64,000 bases of DNA from Holophagae bacterium (GTDB taxonomy: Bacteria > Acidobacteriota > Holophagae > Acanthopleuribacterales > Acanthopleuribacteraceae): positions 248,001 to 312,000 of the forward strand of contig JAUIFE010000007.1 in assembly GCA_030429565.1 (NCBI GenBank), given 5' to 3'. The translations under genes and the position numbers were made by a program. This document shows positions 37,324 through 46,429 of the stretch, piece after piece. The notes below the pieces were generated by a model, which was not told where the DNA came from, ran no database searches, and worked only from the letters and a program-made list of their open reading frames with translations. Each line of letters opens with the position of its first letter. Within the stretch, counting starts at the first letter, position 1.

Positions 37324-40300
37324 ATGATTGGTGAGACCCTTAATAATAAAAAATACCTCATTATGAAACGTATCGGCGGCGGCGACAAAAGTGCGCTCTA
37401 TCAAGCCAAAGACCAGCAGTCGAACGCGCTGGTGACCTTGTCCCAGTTTAGCTACGGCAAAAGCTCTTATCAGCCGGGCGGTGAGCAGTTCCGCAAGGTG
37501 ACCGCCGCTTTGATGGGTCTAAACCACGGCAACATTCAAGCCTTTAGCGACTTTTTCGTTGAAAACGATTACCTCTACGCCGTATCGCCCGCCATTAACG
37601 GCAACCTTTTGACCGACATCCTCAAGCAGGGTGCGCCCCAGGTCGAAGAGTCCGTGGACATTATTCGCCAGGTTTTGACCGGCTTGAGTTACCTCCACGG
37701 TAAAAAGGTGCAGCACCTCGATCTTAAGCCCGATTCCATTTGCGTTTCGGCCGACGGCACCAAGGTCACCATTCTCAATGCGGGCATTTCCAAACTTCTC
37801 GAAGGCATTCACAGCGATTCAGAAACCGTGGTGGTTGGTAGCGGGGAATACGTCGCCCCCGAACAGATCGAACCGGATCTGTTCCAAGAGCCCGAAATGG
37901 GTGTCACCGATATTTACGCCGTCGGTATGGTGTTTTACCACTTACTGGCCGGCGAACCGGCGTTTCGCGGCAATACCCATCTCGAAGTGCTGATGAAACA
38001 ACTTAAGGATGCACCGCCGCTGTTGTATTTAAAAGACGATAGCTTCCGCGCCTTTGACACCTTGCTGGGCAAAGCCTTGGCCAAGCAGCCCGAGAAACGT
38101 TATCCCAGTTGTGGTGAATTCTTAAACGCGCTTAATCAAGCGGTCGCCGCATGGCAGCAAGCGGCGCAATCGACGGCCAACCCGGCGGTTGCCGAACGCA
38201 CGGAATCGACCATGCGTTTGCCGATGGATTTTGTGAACGAAGTGACGCAGACGCCGGAGCCGAAACGACGCCCGGCCGCGGCACCGCCTGCCGACCTCGG
38301 TGAAAAGACCACCGTCATGAATCCACCGTTGCCGACACCGCCCGCCGCCAAGAAGCCGGAGCCGTTGCCGGCGGCCGAGCCGCCCAAGCCTGTCGCGGAA
38401 CGCGCCGCGACGCCGCCACCGGAAAAGAAAGCGGACGAAGAGAAAAAATTACCGATTATTCCTATCGTCGCCTTTGTGGCCGTTGCGCTCATCCTCGCGC
38501 TTGGTTTCTTGTTCATCGGCGGCGGTGATGATGAACCCGTTCCGGCTGAAAATCCGGTAGCTAAGACCGGTGAGCCGCCTGTCACCGATCCGCCTGCCCC
38601 GGTTAGTGATCCGGTCGACAACAAACCCAAGTTCGTTGATTTTGATTTGGACGAACCCAGTGCCGATGGTCTGGTCGGCGATGCTTTGCAACTGTCCTTT
38701 TCGACCGATGGTCTTGAAGACGACACTGAGTTTCGCGTACGTGCCGAGCCGGAAGACGGCGTTACCGTCGCTGACAACGGCAGTGGTTCGATGGCCTTGA
38801 CCTTCGACAATGCCGGTTTGAAAGTGATCACGGTCGAAGCCTATGAAAACGGTTTGTTGGTTGGGCGTTCCAATGAAATCGAAGTGCGTATCAACGCACC
38901 GGCGGCAGTTGTTGCCGAAACGAAGCCCGAACCCAAACCCGAGCCCACGGTTCCGTCCAAGCCTGAACCGAAGCCTTCAACCACCGTGGCAAACAACAAC
39001 AGCAGCCAACCGGCCACGCGTCCCAAGCCGGTAGAGACCAAACCGGAGCCCAAGCCGGAGCCCAAGGTTGCGTCGACCGTCGCCGCCAAACCGGAACCGG
39101 TCCGCGATGAGCCTAAGCCGATTGAAACCAAGCCGGTCGAAACCAAGCCGGAGCCAAAGCCGGAGCCAAAGCCGGAGCCCACACGTACCGCGCAAAACGA
39201 CCCGCCCGTCCAGCCGACCACGACCGTCGCGAAAAACGAAGCCAAGCCTGAGCCGGTGGAAAGCAAGCCGGTTGAGCGCAAACCGGAACCCAAGCCGGAA
39301 CCCAAACCGGTCACGACGGTGGCCAAAAACAAGGTTCCCGACGAACCGGTTGATTTGCCCGAGGCCTCCGGTCTGGTGGATTACACGTTGGTCGTTCGCG
39401 ACGAAGACGGTAACTTCATCCCCGGCAGCCGCGTCACCTTTAACTGGGACGGCAAGTCCAAAACGGTGCGCTCCAACTCGCGCGGCATCGCCGCGGTTAA
39501 GTTGCCCGCTCAAAAACGGGTGACCTTTGACGTGCAAGGTTCAAGCGGTGTTTTCCAAGACGCCTACCGCGTTAACTTCACCTTGCGCAAACGCGAGTTC
39601 CCGATTTCGTTTAAAGTTCGCATCAACCAAGCCGAAACTACCGAGGGCAGCATTCTGATCAGCCAAGAAGGGACGCGCTTTAAAAAAGTGACCCAGCCTG
39701 GCAAAACGGAAGACTTGTTGGAAGGGACTTACTTCTTTACCTACCAAAGCAAAACGCTGAGCCACTCGGAAACCTACACGGTAACGCGTCGCAACCGGTT
39801 CGTGTTCGACATCTCGACCGATCCCAACGTTTACTACCGCGACTTGTTTTTGAAGAAAAACCAACCCGCCTTGGCGGCCGCCGTTACCAAGGTGACCGAC
39901 CCCGCCAATGGTTACGAATTCTTTATGCCGCGCTATTGGCTGGCGCAGTACCATATTGACGAAGGGAACTGGGCCGGCGCCAACGAGATGTTGGGCCAGT
40001 TGTTTGAGCATGCCAACCAATGGGAACGCATGGCGATCAAACCCAACTACGTCCTCGATTACATGCGTGGCTTGTCCGCCGTCGACACACCGGATTACTT
40101 GATGATTGCCCGGATTTGCCGCAACGAAGACGTGGTCAAACAATTCAACACCTTAAGTACGGGTCGTAAAGAGTCGAACTGGAAGTTTTTGTTCTATTAC
40201 TATCGCATCATCGCCTTTTTTGAGTTGGCCGAAGAGCGTACCGGTCCGCAAAAGCGCCGGATGGTAAAACAAACGCTGAAAACCTACTACTGGTTAGACG

Positions 40301-40392
40301 ATATCCCAGCCGAGGTTTTGAACAGTAACCCCGACAAATACGGTCGCTTACGTGAGATTAAACAGAAACTGGAAGCACAAACAACCAACTAA
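37324..40392 (+). CDS. Single-pass membrane protein with N-terminal degenerate Ser/Thr kinase (pseudokinase) domain
   Basis: Residues 10-265 have a Hanks-type kinase fold with HLDLKPDS (131-138), GEYVAPEQ (174-181) and DIYAVGMVFYHLLAG (196-210). The glycine loop is IGGGDKSALY, the beta-3 lysine position reads VTLS (Ser40), the DFG motif is NAG (152-154), and the catalytic-loop Asn is Ser138. Residues 270-375 are Pro-rich and cytoplasmic, 377-400 form one membrane helix, and 440-530 look Ig-like. A Pro-Glu-Lys-rich spacer (534-664) leads to a carboxypeptidase-regulatory-like beta domain and a helical C-terminal part. Phosphotransfer is unlikely. It may be a scaffold or ATP-independent sensor spanning the inner membrane. 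The lipoprotein gene follows. Confidence 0.85.
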   Translation: MIGETLNNKKYLIMKRIGGGDKSALYQAKDQQSNALVTLSQFSYGKSSYQPGGEQFRKVTAALMGLNHGNIQAFSDFFVENDYLYAVSPAINGNLLTDILKQGAPQVEESVDIIRQVLTGLSYLHGKKVQHLDLKPDSICVSADGTKVTILNAGISKLLEGIHSDSETVVVGSGEYVAPEQIEPDLFQEPEMGVTDIYAVGMVFYHLLAGEPAFRGNTHLEVLMKQLKDAPPLLYLKDDSFRAFDTLLGKALAKQPEKRYPSCGEFLNALNQAVAAWQQAAQSTANPAVAERTESTMRLPMDFVNEVTQTPEPKRRPAAAPPADLGEKTTVMNPPLPTPPAAKKPEPLPAAEPPKPVAERAATPPPEKKADEEKKLPIIPIVAFVAVALILALGFLFIGGGDDEPVPAENPVAKTGEPPVTDPPAPVSDPVDNKPKFVDFDLDEPSADGLVGDALQLSFSTDGLEDDTEFRVRAEPEDGVTVADNGSGSMALTFDNAGLKVITVEAYENGLLVGRSNEIEVRINAPAAVVAETKPEPKPEPTVPSKPEPKPSTTVANNNSSQPATRPKPVETKPEPKPEPKVASTVAAKPEPVRDEPKPIETKPVETKPEPKPEPKPEPTRTAQNDPPVQPTTTVAKNEAKPEPVESKPVERKPEPKPEPKPVTTVAKNKVPDEPVDLPEASGLVDYTLVVRDEDGNFIPGSRVTFNWDGKSKTVRSNSRGIAAVKLPAQKRVTFDVQGSSGVFQDAYRVNFTLRKREFPISFKVRINQAETTEGSILISQEGTRFKKVTQPGKTEDLLEGTYFFTYQSKTLSHSETYTVTRRNRFVFDISTDPNVYYRDLFLKKNQPALAAAVTKVTDPANGYEFFMPRYWLAQYHIDEGNWAGANEMLGQLFEHANQWERMAIKPNYVLDYMRGLSAVDTPDYLMIARICRNEDVVKQFNTLSTGRKESNWKFLFYYYRIIAFFELAEERTGPQKRRMVKQTLKTYYWLDDIPAEVLNSNPDKYGRLREIKQKLEAQTTN
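38926..39315 (+). repeat. Low-complexity PEPKPEP-coding repeats in the pseudokinase gene
   Basis: Irregular repeats of AAGCCGGAGCC and close variants encode Glu-Pro-Lys-Pro runs over about 130 codons, with an exact tandem stretch near 39148-39180. The product is a stiff extended spacer, which would hold the C-terminal domains away from the inner membrane, perhaps across the periplasm. Repeat number could vary between strains. Confidence 0.85.
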
Positions 40393-40414
40393 CAGCTCTA
40401 TGGAGAGATGAACC

Positions 40415-40909
40415 ATGTTGAAACGATATGTAGCCCTGTTGACCACGATCAGCTTCTTGTTGGCTTTCGTGTCCTGTATGGAAACCAAAGGCCCCAACAC
40501 GAGTACCGGCCGGTCTGCCGGGGGTGGCAGCGGTGATTATAATTTCGTGATCCGGATGTATGGGGATTTTCCCAGTAAGTTTAAAAACAAGAACATTCAC
40601 ATTCTTGTGGAAGGCCGTCGCGTCGACACCCGTAAATCGACCGATGCCTTAAAAGAGTTGCGTTTCAGCCTCGACAAAGGTCAGATCCAACAGGCGACCT
40701 CCAACAAAGAAGGCCCTGAAGCCAACCGTCTCGACGTAACCGTCCGTTTGGAACCCCTGGATTGGGAAGGCAAGGAAGAGACCCTTGCGGTTATGTTCGA
40801 CATTCGGGAATCCAAGCCCGAGTACGATGCCAGTTGGGGTACCGGACGGATTTTCGAAGGGGACCCGGTCGCACCGGAAGATACCCACCAGAAAACTCGT
40901 ATCAACTAG
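40415..40909 (+). CDS. Small putative lipoprotein of unknown function
   Basis: The 164-residue precursor has an N-terminal signal (KRYVALLTTISFLLAFVSC) with Cys21 in a lipobox-like position, although Phe at -3 is not typical. A Gly/Ser-rich linker and a compact domain of about 120 residues, mixed strand and helix, follow. No family is recognised. A GGAGA site lies upstream. It lies 22 bp after the pseudokinase gene and is probably co-transcribed with it, so both may act in the same envelope process. Confidence 0.7.
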   Translation: MLKRYVALLTTISFLLAFVSCMETKGPNTSTGRSAGGGSGDYNFVIRMYGDFPSKFKNKNIHILVEGRRVDTRKSTDALKELRFSLDKGQIQQATSNKEGPEANRLDVTVRLEPLDWEGKEETLAVMFDIRESKPEYDASWGTGRIFEGDPVAPEDTHQKTRIN

Positions 40910-40937
40910 CCCGAAAACATTTTCAACACGGTGGTTG

Positions 40938-40969
40938 CCCTTGCTTGGCTTTCGAACGACAAGCAAGGG
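40938..40969 (+). terminator. Strong hairpin between the lipoprotein gene and the ABC operon
   Basis: CCCTTGCTTG (40938-40947) and CAAGCAAGGG (40960-40969) form a perfect 10-bp stem with a 12-nt loop. No T-tract follows, so it is not a standard terminator. It could be an RNA-stability element, a processing site or an operator. Confidence 0.5.
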
Positions 40970-41080
40970 TTGCCGACTTTATGAGGAAGTGTTTGTGAAA
41001 AGCCCCCTTCGCAAACCTGCTTTAGGCGCTTCCTGTCTGTTTGCCACCTTTCCACTTTCCATTGTCTGGAGATTCTTGTT

Positions 41081-43117
41081 ATGCGTTGGATGATCCCTGT
41101 ATGGGTTGTCGTAGCCGCGTTTGGCTGCGTTTTGAATGCTCAGGATGAAAAAACCCGATTGAATGTGGCCCTATTGAAACCGGTCACCACGCTAAATCCT
41201 TACTACAACGACGGTATTGAGGCGGAATCCCTGTTAAACGTTTTGTTTGACTCGATTTACGTCGATGCCGGTGGTGGGACACGCCCCAGTTACGCCAACT
41301 TATTGGAAGGAACCTCGCCTTCCGCCTTGACGCGCCCACTTGAGGTCGTCGACCGTTTTGTACGTTGGATGCCCGAATATCGCGATTTCGTGCGCCCTGA
41401 AGACGTGCGTTTCACTTATTACTACTTAAATGCCAACAAGGCGAGTAACAACACCTATACCGCCAACTACGTGCGCGGTTTCCGCGTCGACGGCGACGAG
41501 AAGTTCGAGGTGTTGCTGCGTACGCCGCCCGACACCAAAACGCTGAAACAGCAGTTGGACTTCAAAATCCTGCCGGCACGTTTCGCCAAAGAACACATTG
41601 CGCTGTTTGACATGAAAGCCAAAAAGTTTATCGACAGCAGCAGCCACCACGAAGCCAAAGATATGCTGACCAAGACCGACAACTATTTGAAAATCAAAGA
41701 TTTGTTGGTTGATTGGGGCAGTGGTAACTACTTCCAACCACGTGACGGCAACTACCGTATTTTGTTGGAAACCACCAAGATTGACCGCTTCAAAGGCAAC
41801 ATCTTCCGCAACTTGAACCTTGGCGAAGTCGCCTACAGCTTCTACGTTTATAAGAACCTGTTTCCCGACTTGCTCAAAGATTTCAAGGTCGTTGACATCG
41901 AACCGGTGAACAACGGTTTGGCCGCCTCCGTGTTTTTGCCCGCCGAGGTGACGGTTGATGCTTCCGGTTTGAAAGCTTTTTCCGAGCTGCCTTTGTTGTT
42001 CCGCCAGCTCGATTCCGGCATGAAAAACAGCAATATCTTCTGGGGCTCGCCACAGACCTCCTACAAGTTTTCTATTCAGGAACGCGCCAACGACTTTATC
42101 GCTCTCAAGCGCGAGAAGTCGCGTGTGCCCGGTAAGGACCGCGCCGAGTTCTCTGTCCAGAACATTCACTTTACGCGTCAGGCCGGCAACGATATCGCTT
42201 CGATTCGCAGTGGTTTCCAATCCGGCGCCATCGACATGATCATGAACGTGTCGCCCAGTTTGTCAAAGCACATCACCAGTGAAACCGTTGACAAGCTCTA
42301 CACCAAGGGCAGCCAGATCGAAATGGTGGCTTTGAACTGTGCCGAGGAAATCGACGGCAAGGAAAACCCGCTGGCCGATTACCGCGTGCGTTTGGCACTC
42401 AACTATGCGTTGTCAAAAGAAGACTTGCACGTGGGCCAGGCTCCGGAAAACTCCAACATCATGCACAGTCCGCTGACCTCGGCGGATACCCGCGACAAAA
42501 TGGCGATCGTCAAACTCACCAACAACCGTGAAAAGGCGGCTGAGCTGTTGCAAGAGGCGGGTTACACCAAAAAGGGTTCGGCTTGGGTCGACAAATCCGG
42601 TAAACAACTTTCCTTTAAGTTGATTTTCGAGAAAGTCATTGATACCCGCGACCGTAACCTGTTGGTTGATCTCGTTAACCAATTGCGTTCTTTCGGTGTT
42701 CAGGTTACCGACCCGCACTCCAGCAGCTTGAGTCGCGTTGACTTCTACAAAGAACTCAAACAAACCAAGTCTTGGCACTTCGCCTTGATCCGTTTGTATC
42801 AGTCCAGCAACACCGACATCGATATGTACAATCCCGATTCTCCATCGAAGAACGTGTTTAACTTCTTTCCTTCTGAAGCCAACGCCGCCAAGTTCCGCGA
42901 TCTGTTTAAGACCTATCAAACGTCGCGCGACGAACAGCGTCGTAACGTGAAGCAGGAATTGGCAACCATGATTCGCGACGAAGCGCCCGCTTTGTTTCTG
43001 TGGGACTTCCAAGCGGTTTACATGGTTAACGCCAATACGCTGTTGATCCAAAACAGCAACAGCCCTTCAACCTATAACGTTCTGCAACATATCGATGATT
43101 TTCGATTGACCAAATGA
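41081..43117 (+). CDS. Extracellular solute-binding protein of the oligopeptide ABC family
   Basis: The 678-residue precursor has an N-terminal export signal (VWVVVAAFGCVLNAQ), either Sec type I or a lipoprotein signal at Cys16. The SBP_bac_5 fold is seen in KPVTTLNPYYNDGIEAESLLNVLFDSIY near residue 32, YRVRLALNYALSKEDL near 448, and the C-terminal WHFALIRLYQSSNTDIDMYNPDSPSKN. It is about 130 residues longer than OppA/DppA, with extra segments in the first half. A GGAGA site lies upstream. It is the first of six tightly packed genes. The ligand cannot be deduced. Confidence 0.85.
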   Translation: MRWMIPVWVVVAAFGCVLNAQDEKTRLNVALLKPVTTLNPYYNDGIEAESLLNVLFDSIYVDAGGGTRPSYANLLEGTSPSALTRPLEVVDRFVRWMPEYRDFVRPEDVRFTYYYLNANKASNNTYTANYVRGFRVDGDEKFEVLLRTPPDTKTLKQQLDFKILPARFAKEHIALFDMKAKKFIDSSSHHEAKDMLTKTDNYLKIKDLLVDWGSGNYFQPRDGNYRILLETTKIDRFKGNIFRNLNLGEVAYSFYVYKNLFPDLLKDFKVVDIEPVNNGLAASVFLPAEVTVDASGLKAFSELPLLFRQLDSGMKNSNIFWGSPQTSYKFSIQERANDFIALKREKSRVPGKDRAEFSVQNIHFTRQAGNDIASIRSGFQSGAIDMIMNVSPSLSKHITSETVDKLYTKGSQIEMVALNCAEEIDGKENPLADYRVRLALNYALSKEDLHVGQAPENSNIMHSPLTSADTRDKMAIVKLTNNREKAAELLQEAGYTKKGSAWVDKSGKQLSFKLIFEKVIDTRDRNLLVDLVNQLRSFGVQVTDPHSSSLSRVDFYKELKQTKSWHFALIRLYQSSNTDIDMYNPDSPSKNVFNFFPSEANAAKFRDLFKTYQTSRDEQRRNVKQELATMIRDEAPALFLWDFQAVYMVNANTLLIQNSNSPSTYNVLQHIDDFRLTK

Positions 43118-43125
43118 GGTAAAGG

Positions 43126-43998
43126 GTGACTATCAAGCCTCGCACGTGGTTGACATTACTACAAGGGGTCTTGATCGTGCTGGTTCCTCTGGCCGTCATC
43201 TACCAGTTAGCTTCCTGGAAAAACGCGCCCCTGGATCTTTCCGATCCGACGTTTTTCCAGTGGCTGACGGGCCTGCTGGGCGGTGAACTTTCCGCCGACG
43301 CCAGTAGTGACGACCTTTCACGGGACCTGTGGATCGCGAGCTTTAACAGTCTCAAGATTGTCGCCTTCATTTACAGCGGCACCTTGTTGCTGTGCTGTAG
43401 CTTGGGCATTGTCTTACACGCGCAAAAGTTGGCGCCACGCCACATGCTGCGTTTGATTACGGTGCTCAGTACCTTGACCTTGTTACCGTCCTTTGCGGTG
43501 TATTACCTGGTGCTCAAATGGGGCGTCATGGATTTCACCATGCTCGGACGCGGCGGTCATGTCGCCCTCAATTTTTGGGATTGGTGGGCGCCGGTTGTGA
43601 TTTTTTCGGTGTTCAACAGCTACTTCATTGCCAACTCGGTGGCGGTTAAAGACGCCCTCGACGAGGTTTTCTCACAGTTGTTCATCCGTTTCTATCGCGC
43701 GAAAGGCGCCGCCTTCGGCGAAACCCTGTGGATGATCAAAATCAACTGGTTGCTGCCGATACTGCGGGTATTTCTTTACTTCCTGCCCTTCGTTGTGGCC
43801 GAATCGATCATTTTCGAATTCGTTTTTCGTATCTCCGGACTGGGTAGCTTGTTGTGGTACGCCTCAACCTACGACTTCAGTTTGGAGGCGGTTCGCGTGT
43901 TTACGCCCAAACTGATGGCGCTCACGCTGATCTTTTCCCTAATCGTGCATTTGACCAACGGTCTGTCGGCCCTTTTGGCCAGGATGATGTCCCGATGA
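43126..43998 (+). CDS. ABC permease, DppB/OppB-like
   Basis: The 290-residue membrane protein has about six hydrophobic segments, starting at residue 9. The signature region VAESIIFEFVFRISGLGSLLWYAS (about residues 225-248) matches the EtvFxxpGLG motif of oligopeptide permeases. An external loop at about 28-75 is longer than the rest. The start is a GTG at 43126, 8 bp after the binding-protein gene, with GAGG upstream. Its stop overlaps the next start (ATGA). Confidence 0.82.
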   Translation: MTIKPRTWLTLLQGVLIVLVPLAVIYQLASWKNAPLDLSDPTFFQWLTGLLGGELSADASSDDLSRDLWIASFNSLKIVAFIYSGTLLLCCSLGIVLHAQKLAPRHMLRLITVLSTLTLLPSFAVYYLVLKWGVMDFTMLGRGGHVALNFWDWWAPVVIFSVFNSYFIANSVAVKDALDEVFSQLFIRFYRAKGAAFGETLWMIKINWLLPILRVFLYFLPFVVAESIIFEFVFRISGLGSLLWYASTYDFSLEAVRVFTPKLMALTLIFSLIVHLTNGLSALLARMMSR

Positions 43999-45287
43999 AA
44001 GCCTTTACCGCGATTTTGTTTGTGTTCTTGTGCGCGCAGCCCTTGCTGCATGCCCAAAAAGACAACCCTTTCCACGCCCTGCAAGAGAGTGTCGATCAGG
44101 GCGGCGCGCGGCGTTTTTGGTTCATCTTTTACCAAGTCCAAAACAACGGCGGCAAAACCTGGTCGGAACGCATGACCGAATCCTTCACCGCGACCGACCT
44201 ACCGCTGACCTTGGCCTATCTGGCCGACCAGCCCACCAGCGAAGTGTTGCGGCTTTACCGGTACTTGGAAGGAATGGCCGAGGAAGCGGACGAGCTCTTG
44301 CTGAGCGGCGACGAAATTGCCTACGAGTTAAGTGAAGAGTTTGCGTGGGATTTAGATCCCTTGTTGGTTTCTTGGCTGGATCGTTTTGGCCCGTTGACGG
44401 TTGGCGTGTTTGTGAAATTGATTTCGCCGGGTCAATTCTCGCCGTCGTTTAAAAATGCCGTCATTCTCTCTTACCGACTGCCGTTTCACAGCCTTTCGCC
44501 CGTATGGGTGTTGGGGTCGGTGCCGCCGTCGGTGACGATCGACCAAGGCGGGATGGTGCCGTTTGCACCTTACTTGCTGCGTTCAGTCGTGCCTTACCTT
44601 TCCTCGTTTCTGTGGTACATCTTGCCCGCGATTTTTGTCGGTGTGTTGCTGGGGATCTGCCAGGGCTACGGCGTGGCTTGGTGGGGGCGGGGCAAACCGG
44701 CCGGACTTTGGTTGGGTTTCGTCTTTCGCATTCTGCAAGGCGCGATCAATGCGCTACCGCGTTTCCTACTCATCGTCTTGTTTATCCTGTTATTTCGCGA
44801 ATTCCGCAAACCGATAGCTTTTTGGATGATTGCTTTGCCGCTGGGTATTAGCTGTGTGCCTTTGGTAATGACGCGTATCGCGGACCAAATCAAGGCCGCG
44901 ATTGGTTCAGATGCGATTCCGTTGCGGCGCAGTCAGGGTTTTTCTCACTGGCAGATCTTGAAGGAGTTATGGCGCTTTCGTCTCTTTGTCATTCCGCTTC
45001 AGGAAGTTTTCAGTCAGATGGTGGCCTTTATTTATGCCGAAACCCTGATACAGTTTATGGTGAAGATGAGCGAAGGCGCGATGGCCGGCATTGGCAATCA
45101 GAATTCATTGGGTTACATTTTGGTCCAGGTCAGTTACGGTATATCGATGGCGCGACACCAGGCTTTGTCGCCGGCTTTCGAACGATTCGACTTATGGTAT
45201 CCCTTATTAATGGTACTCACCCTTTTTACCTTGCTCACCCTGGGAGCATTGGTACTTAGACAACGGATAGAAAGAGGCTTCTCATGA
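43995..45287 (+). CDS. ABC permease, DppC/OppC-like, with an N-terminal exported domain
   Basis: The 430-residue protein begins with a Sec-type signal (KAFTAILFVFLCAQPLLHAQ), then about 175 residues of soluble, charged sequence. Four or five membrane segments start near residue 195. The transporter-type loop RIADQIKAAIGSDAIPLRRSQGFSHWQILKELW (about 290-322) contacts the ATPase. DppC-type permeases are usually about 300 residues and have no such exported domain, so this is a fused or derived form. The ATG at 43995 sits inside the upstream stop; a longer frame from 43854 is rejected. Confidence 0.78.
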   Translation: MKAFTAILFVFLCAQPLLHAQKDNPFHALQESVDQGGARRFWFIFYQVQNNGGKTWSERMTESFTATDLPLTLAYLADQPTSEVLRLYRYLEGMAEEADELLLSGDEIAYELSEEFAWDLDPLLVSWLDRFGPLTVGVFVKLISPGQFSPSFKNAVILSYRLPFHSLSPVWVLGSVPPSVTIDQGGMVPFAPYLLRSVVPYLSSFLWYILPAIFVGVLLGICQGYGVAWWGRGKPAGLWLGFVFRILQGAINALPRFLLIVLFILLFREFRKPIAFWMIALPLGISCVPLVMTRIADQIKAAIGSDAIPLRRSQGFSHWQILKELWRFRLFVIPLQEVFSQMVAFIYAETLIQFMVKMSEGAMAGIGNQNSLGYILVQVSYGISMARHQALSPAFERFDLWYPLLMVLTLFTLLTLGALVLRQRIERGFS

Positions 45288-46429
45288 ACATGTCTTTGTC
45301 TCGACCAGCACGTATCTTATTTTGTGCCTTGACGTTCTGCTCCTGGGCGACTGCTCAGACGCTGGTCAATGTGCGACCCTGTCCTAGTGGCGACGCACAA
45401 CAGTTGCTGACGGCACTGCAGTATCACCTCACGGCCGAAGTGGGTCTTGCCGGTGCCAAAGCTTGGGTTAAAGAGAACCCGACCCAATTTGACGCCTATT
45501 ACAGTGGCGCCTTGCAGCCGCAAGCGGCCCAAGGTTTGGGTGCTCATGCCGCCAAGGCGTTTCGCGGTGAAGCGCAGCACGGCGATCTCAACAGCTTTTT
45601 GTTAAACGCCAAATGGCAAGGTGCGCAGTCCGCCGATGAAAAGAACTGGCATCGTTTCTTAAGTGAAAGCGACAGCGGCGCCAAACTGGATGCGTTGGCC
45701 AAGGTCGACGTGGGCAAGTTGCGCTTGTACAAAAAGGCCAAAACGCCGCTTGAGCCCTGGTTGTACCTGGTTATGAAGCGGGAAACCGCCGCCATCATCC
45801 AGAACCTTGCTAAAAAGGTTCCTGTCGACGCACCCTACGGCAATATTGCCAAAGTTGCCGATATGTTTACGCGCGGCACACTTAAAAGCGAAGGCGCGGC
45901 CTTTTTGAAAACACTGTCAGTGCCCGCCGGCTTGGCCGGTAAGCCGGGTTTGGCCGATGCCGTTGGCAAGCTGATGACGCTCGAGGCCTTACCGGAGAAC
46001 TACCTCGACCTGTTTACCGTTAAAGACAATGCCGGCGTCGCTTACGATTTGCTGAAAGGTGAAGCGCCTAAGCCGCAACGACCCAGTGGTCTGTCGCGTG
46101 ATCAAATGGTCGCTTGGCGCAAAAGCACGGCTCACCCGCACCGGATGACCGCCGATTTTTTGGTGGAAACAGCCGCCCTCAAAATGATTAGCATCGGTGA
46201 ATATGCCGCCGCCAAACGTTTGGTGGAGCACCACGATTTAGAAAACAGCCGTGCCAAATGCAGTTACGATCCGGGGACGACGCTGGCGCTATTGCGCTAC
46301 GGGGCCGATGTATTGCGTCCGGAAGGCCACTTCCAGGAGCGCAACTACTTGAACAGCAAGAAGTTCAGTGCCTACCAATTTTTATTTCAGCTTGAGATCG
46401 AGCCCACGTCCGGAGGCGTTAAATTCTAA
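45284..46429 (+). CDS. Secreted protein of unknown function within the ABC operon
   Basis: The 381-residue precursor has a signal peptide (ARILFCALTFCSWATAQ), then an all-helical region rich in Ala, Lys and Leu without recognisable motifs. Its middle part (about residues 150-300) has several amphipathic helices, perhaps TPR-like or alpha-solenoid. Its ATG overlaps the upstream permease stop by 4 bp, and its own TAA shares one base with the next ATG. This indicates stoichiometric expression with the transporter. It may be a periplasmic partner, but the family is unknown. Confidence 0.75.
   Translation: MNMSLSRPARILFCALTFCSWATAQTLVNVRPCPSGDAQQLLTALQYHLTAEVGLAGAKAWVKENPTQFDAYYSGALQPQAAQGLGAHAAKAFRGEAQHGDLNSFLLNAKWQGAQSADEKNWHRFLSESDSGAKLDALAKVDVGKLRLYKKAKTPLEPWLYLVMKRETAAIIQNLAKKVPVDAPYGNIAKVADMFTRGTLKSEGAAFLKTLSVPAGLAGKPGLADAVGKLMTLEALPENYLDLFTVKDNAGVAYDLLKGEAPKPQRPSGLSRDQMVAWRKSTAHPHRMTADFLVETAALKMISIGEYAAAKRLVEHHDLENSRAKCSYDPGTTLALLRYGADVLRPEGHFQERNYLNSKKFSAYQFLFQLEIEPTSGGVKF

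Noticed and set aside
38926-39315. Repeats that might suggest a CRISPR array
   Set aside because: They are irregular, in frame and encode a Pro-Glu-Lys spacer, with no uniform repeat-spacer structure and no cas genes.
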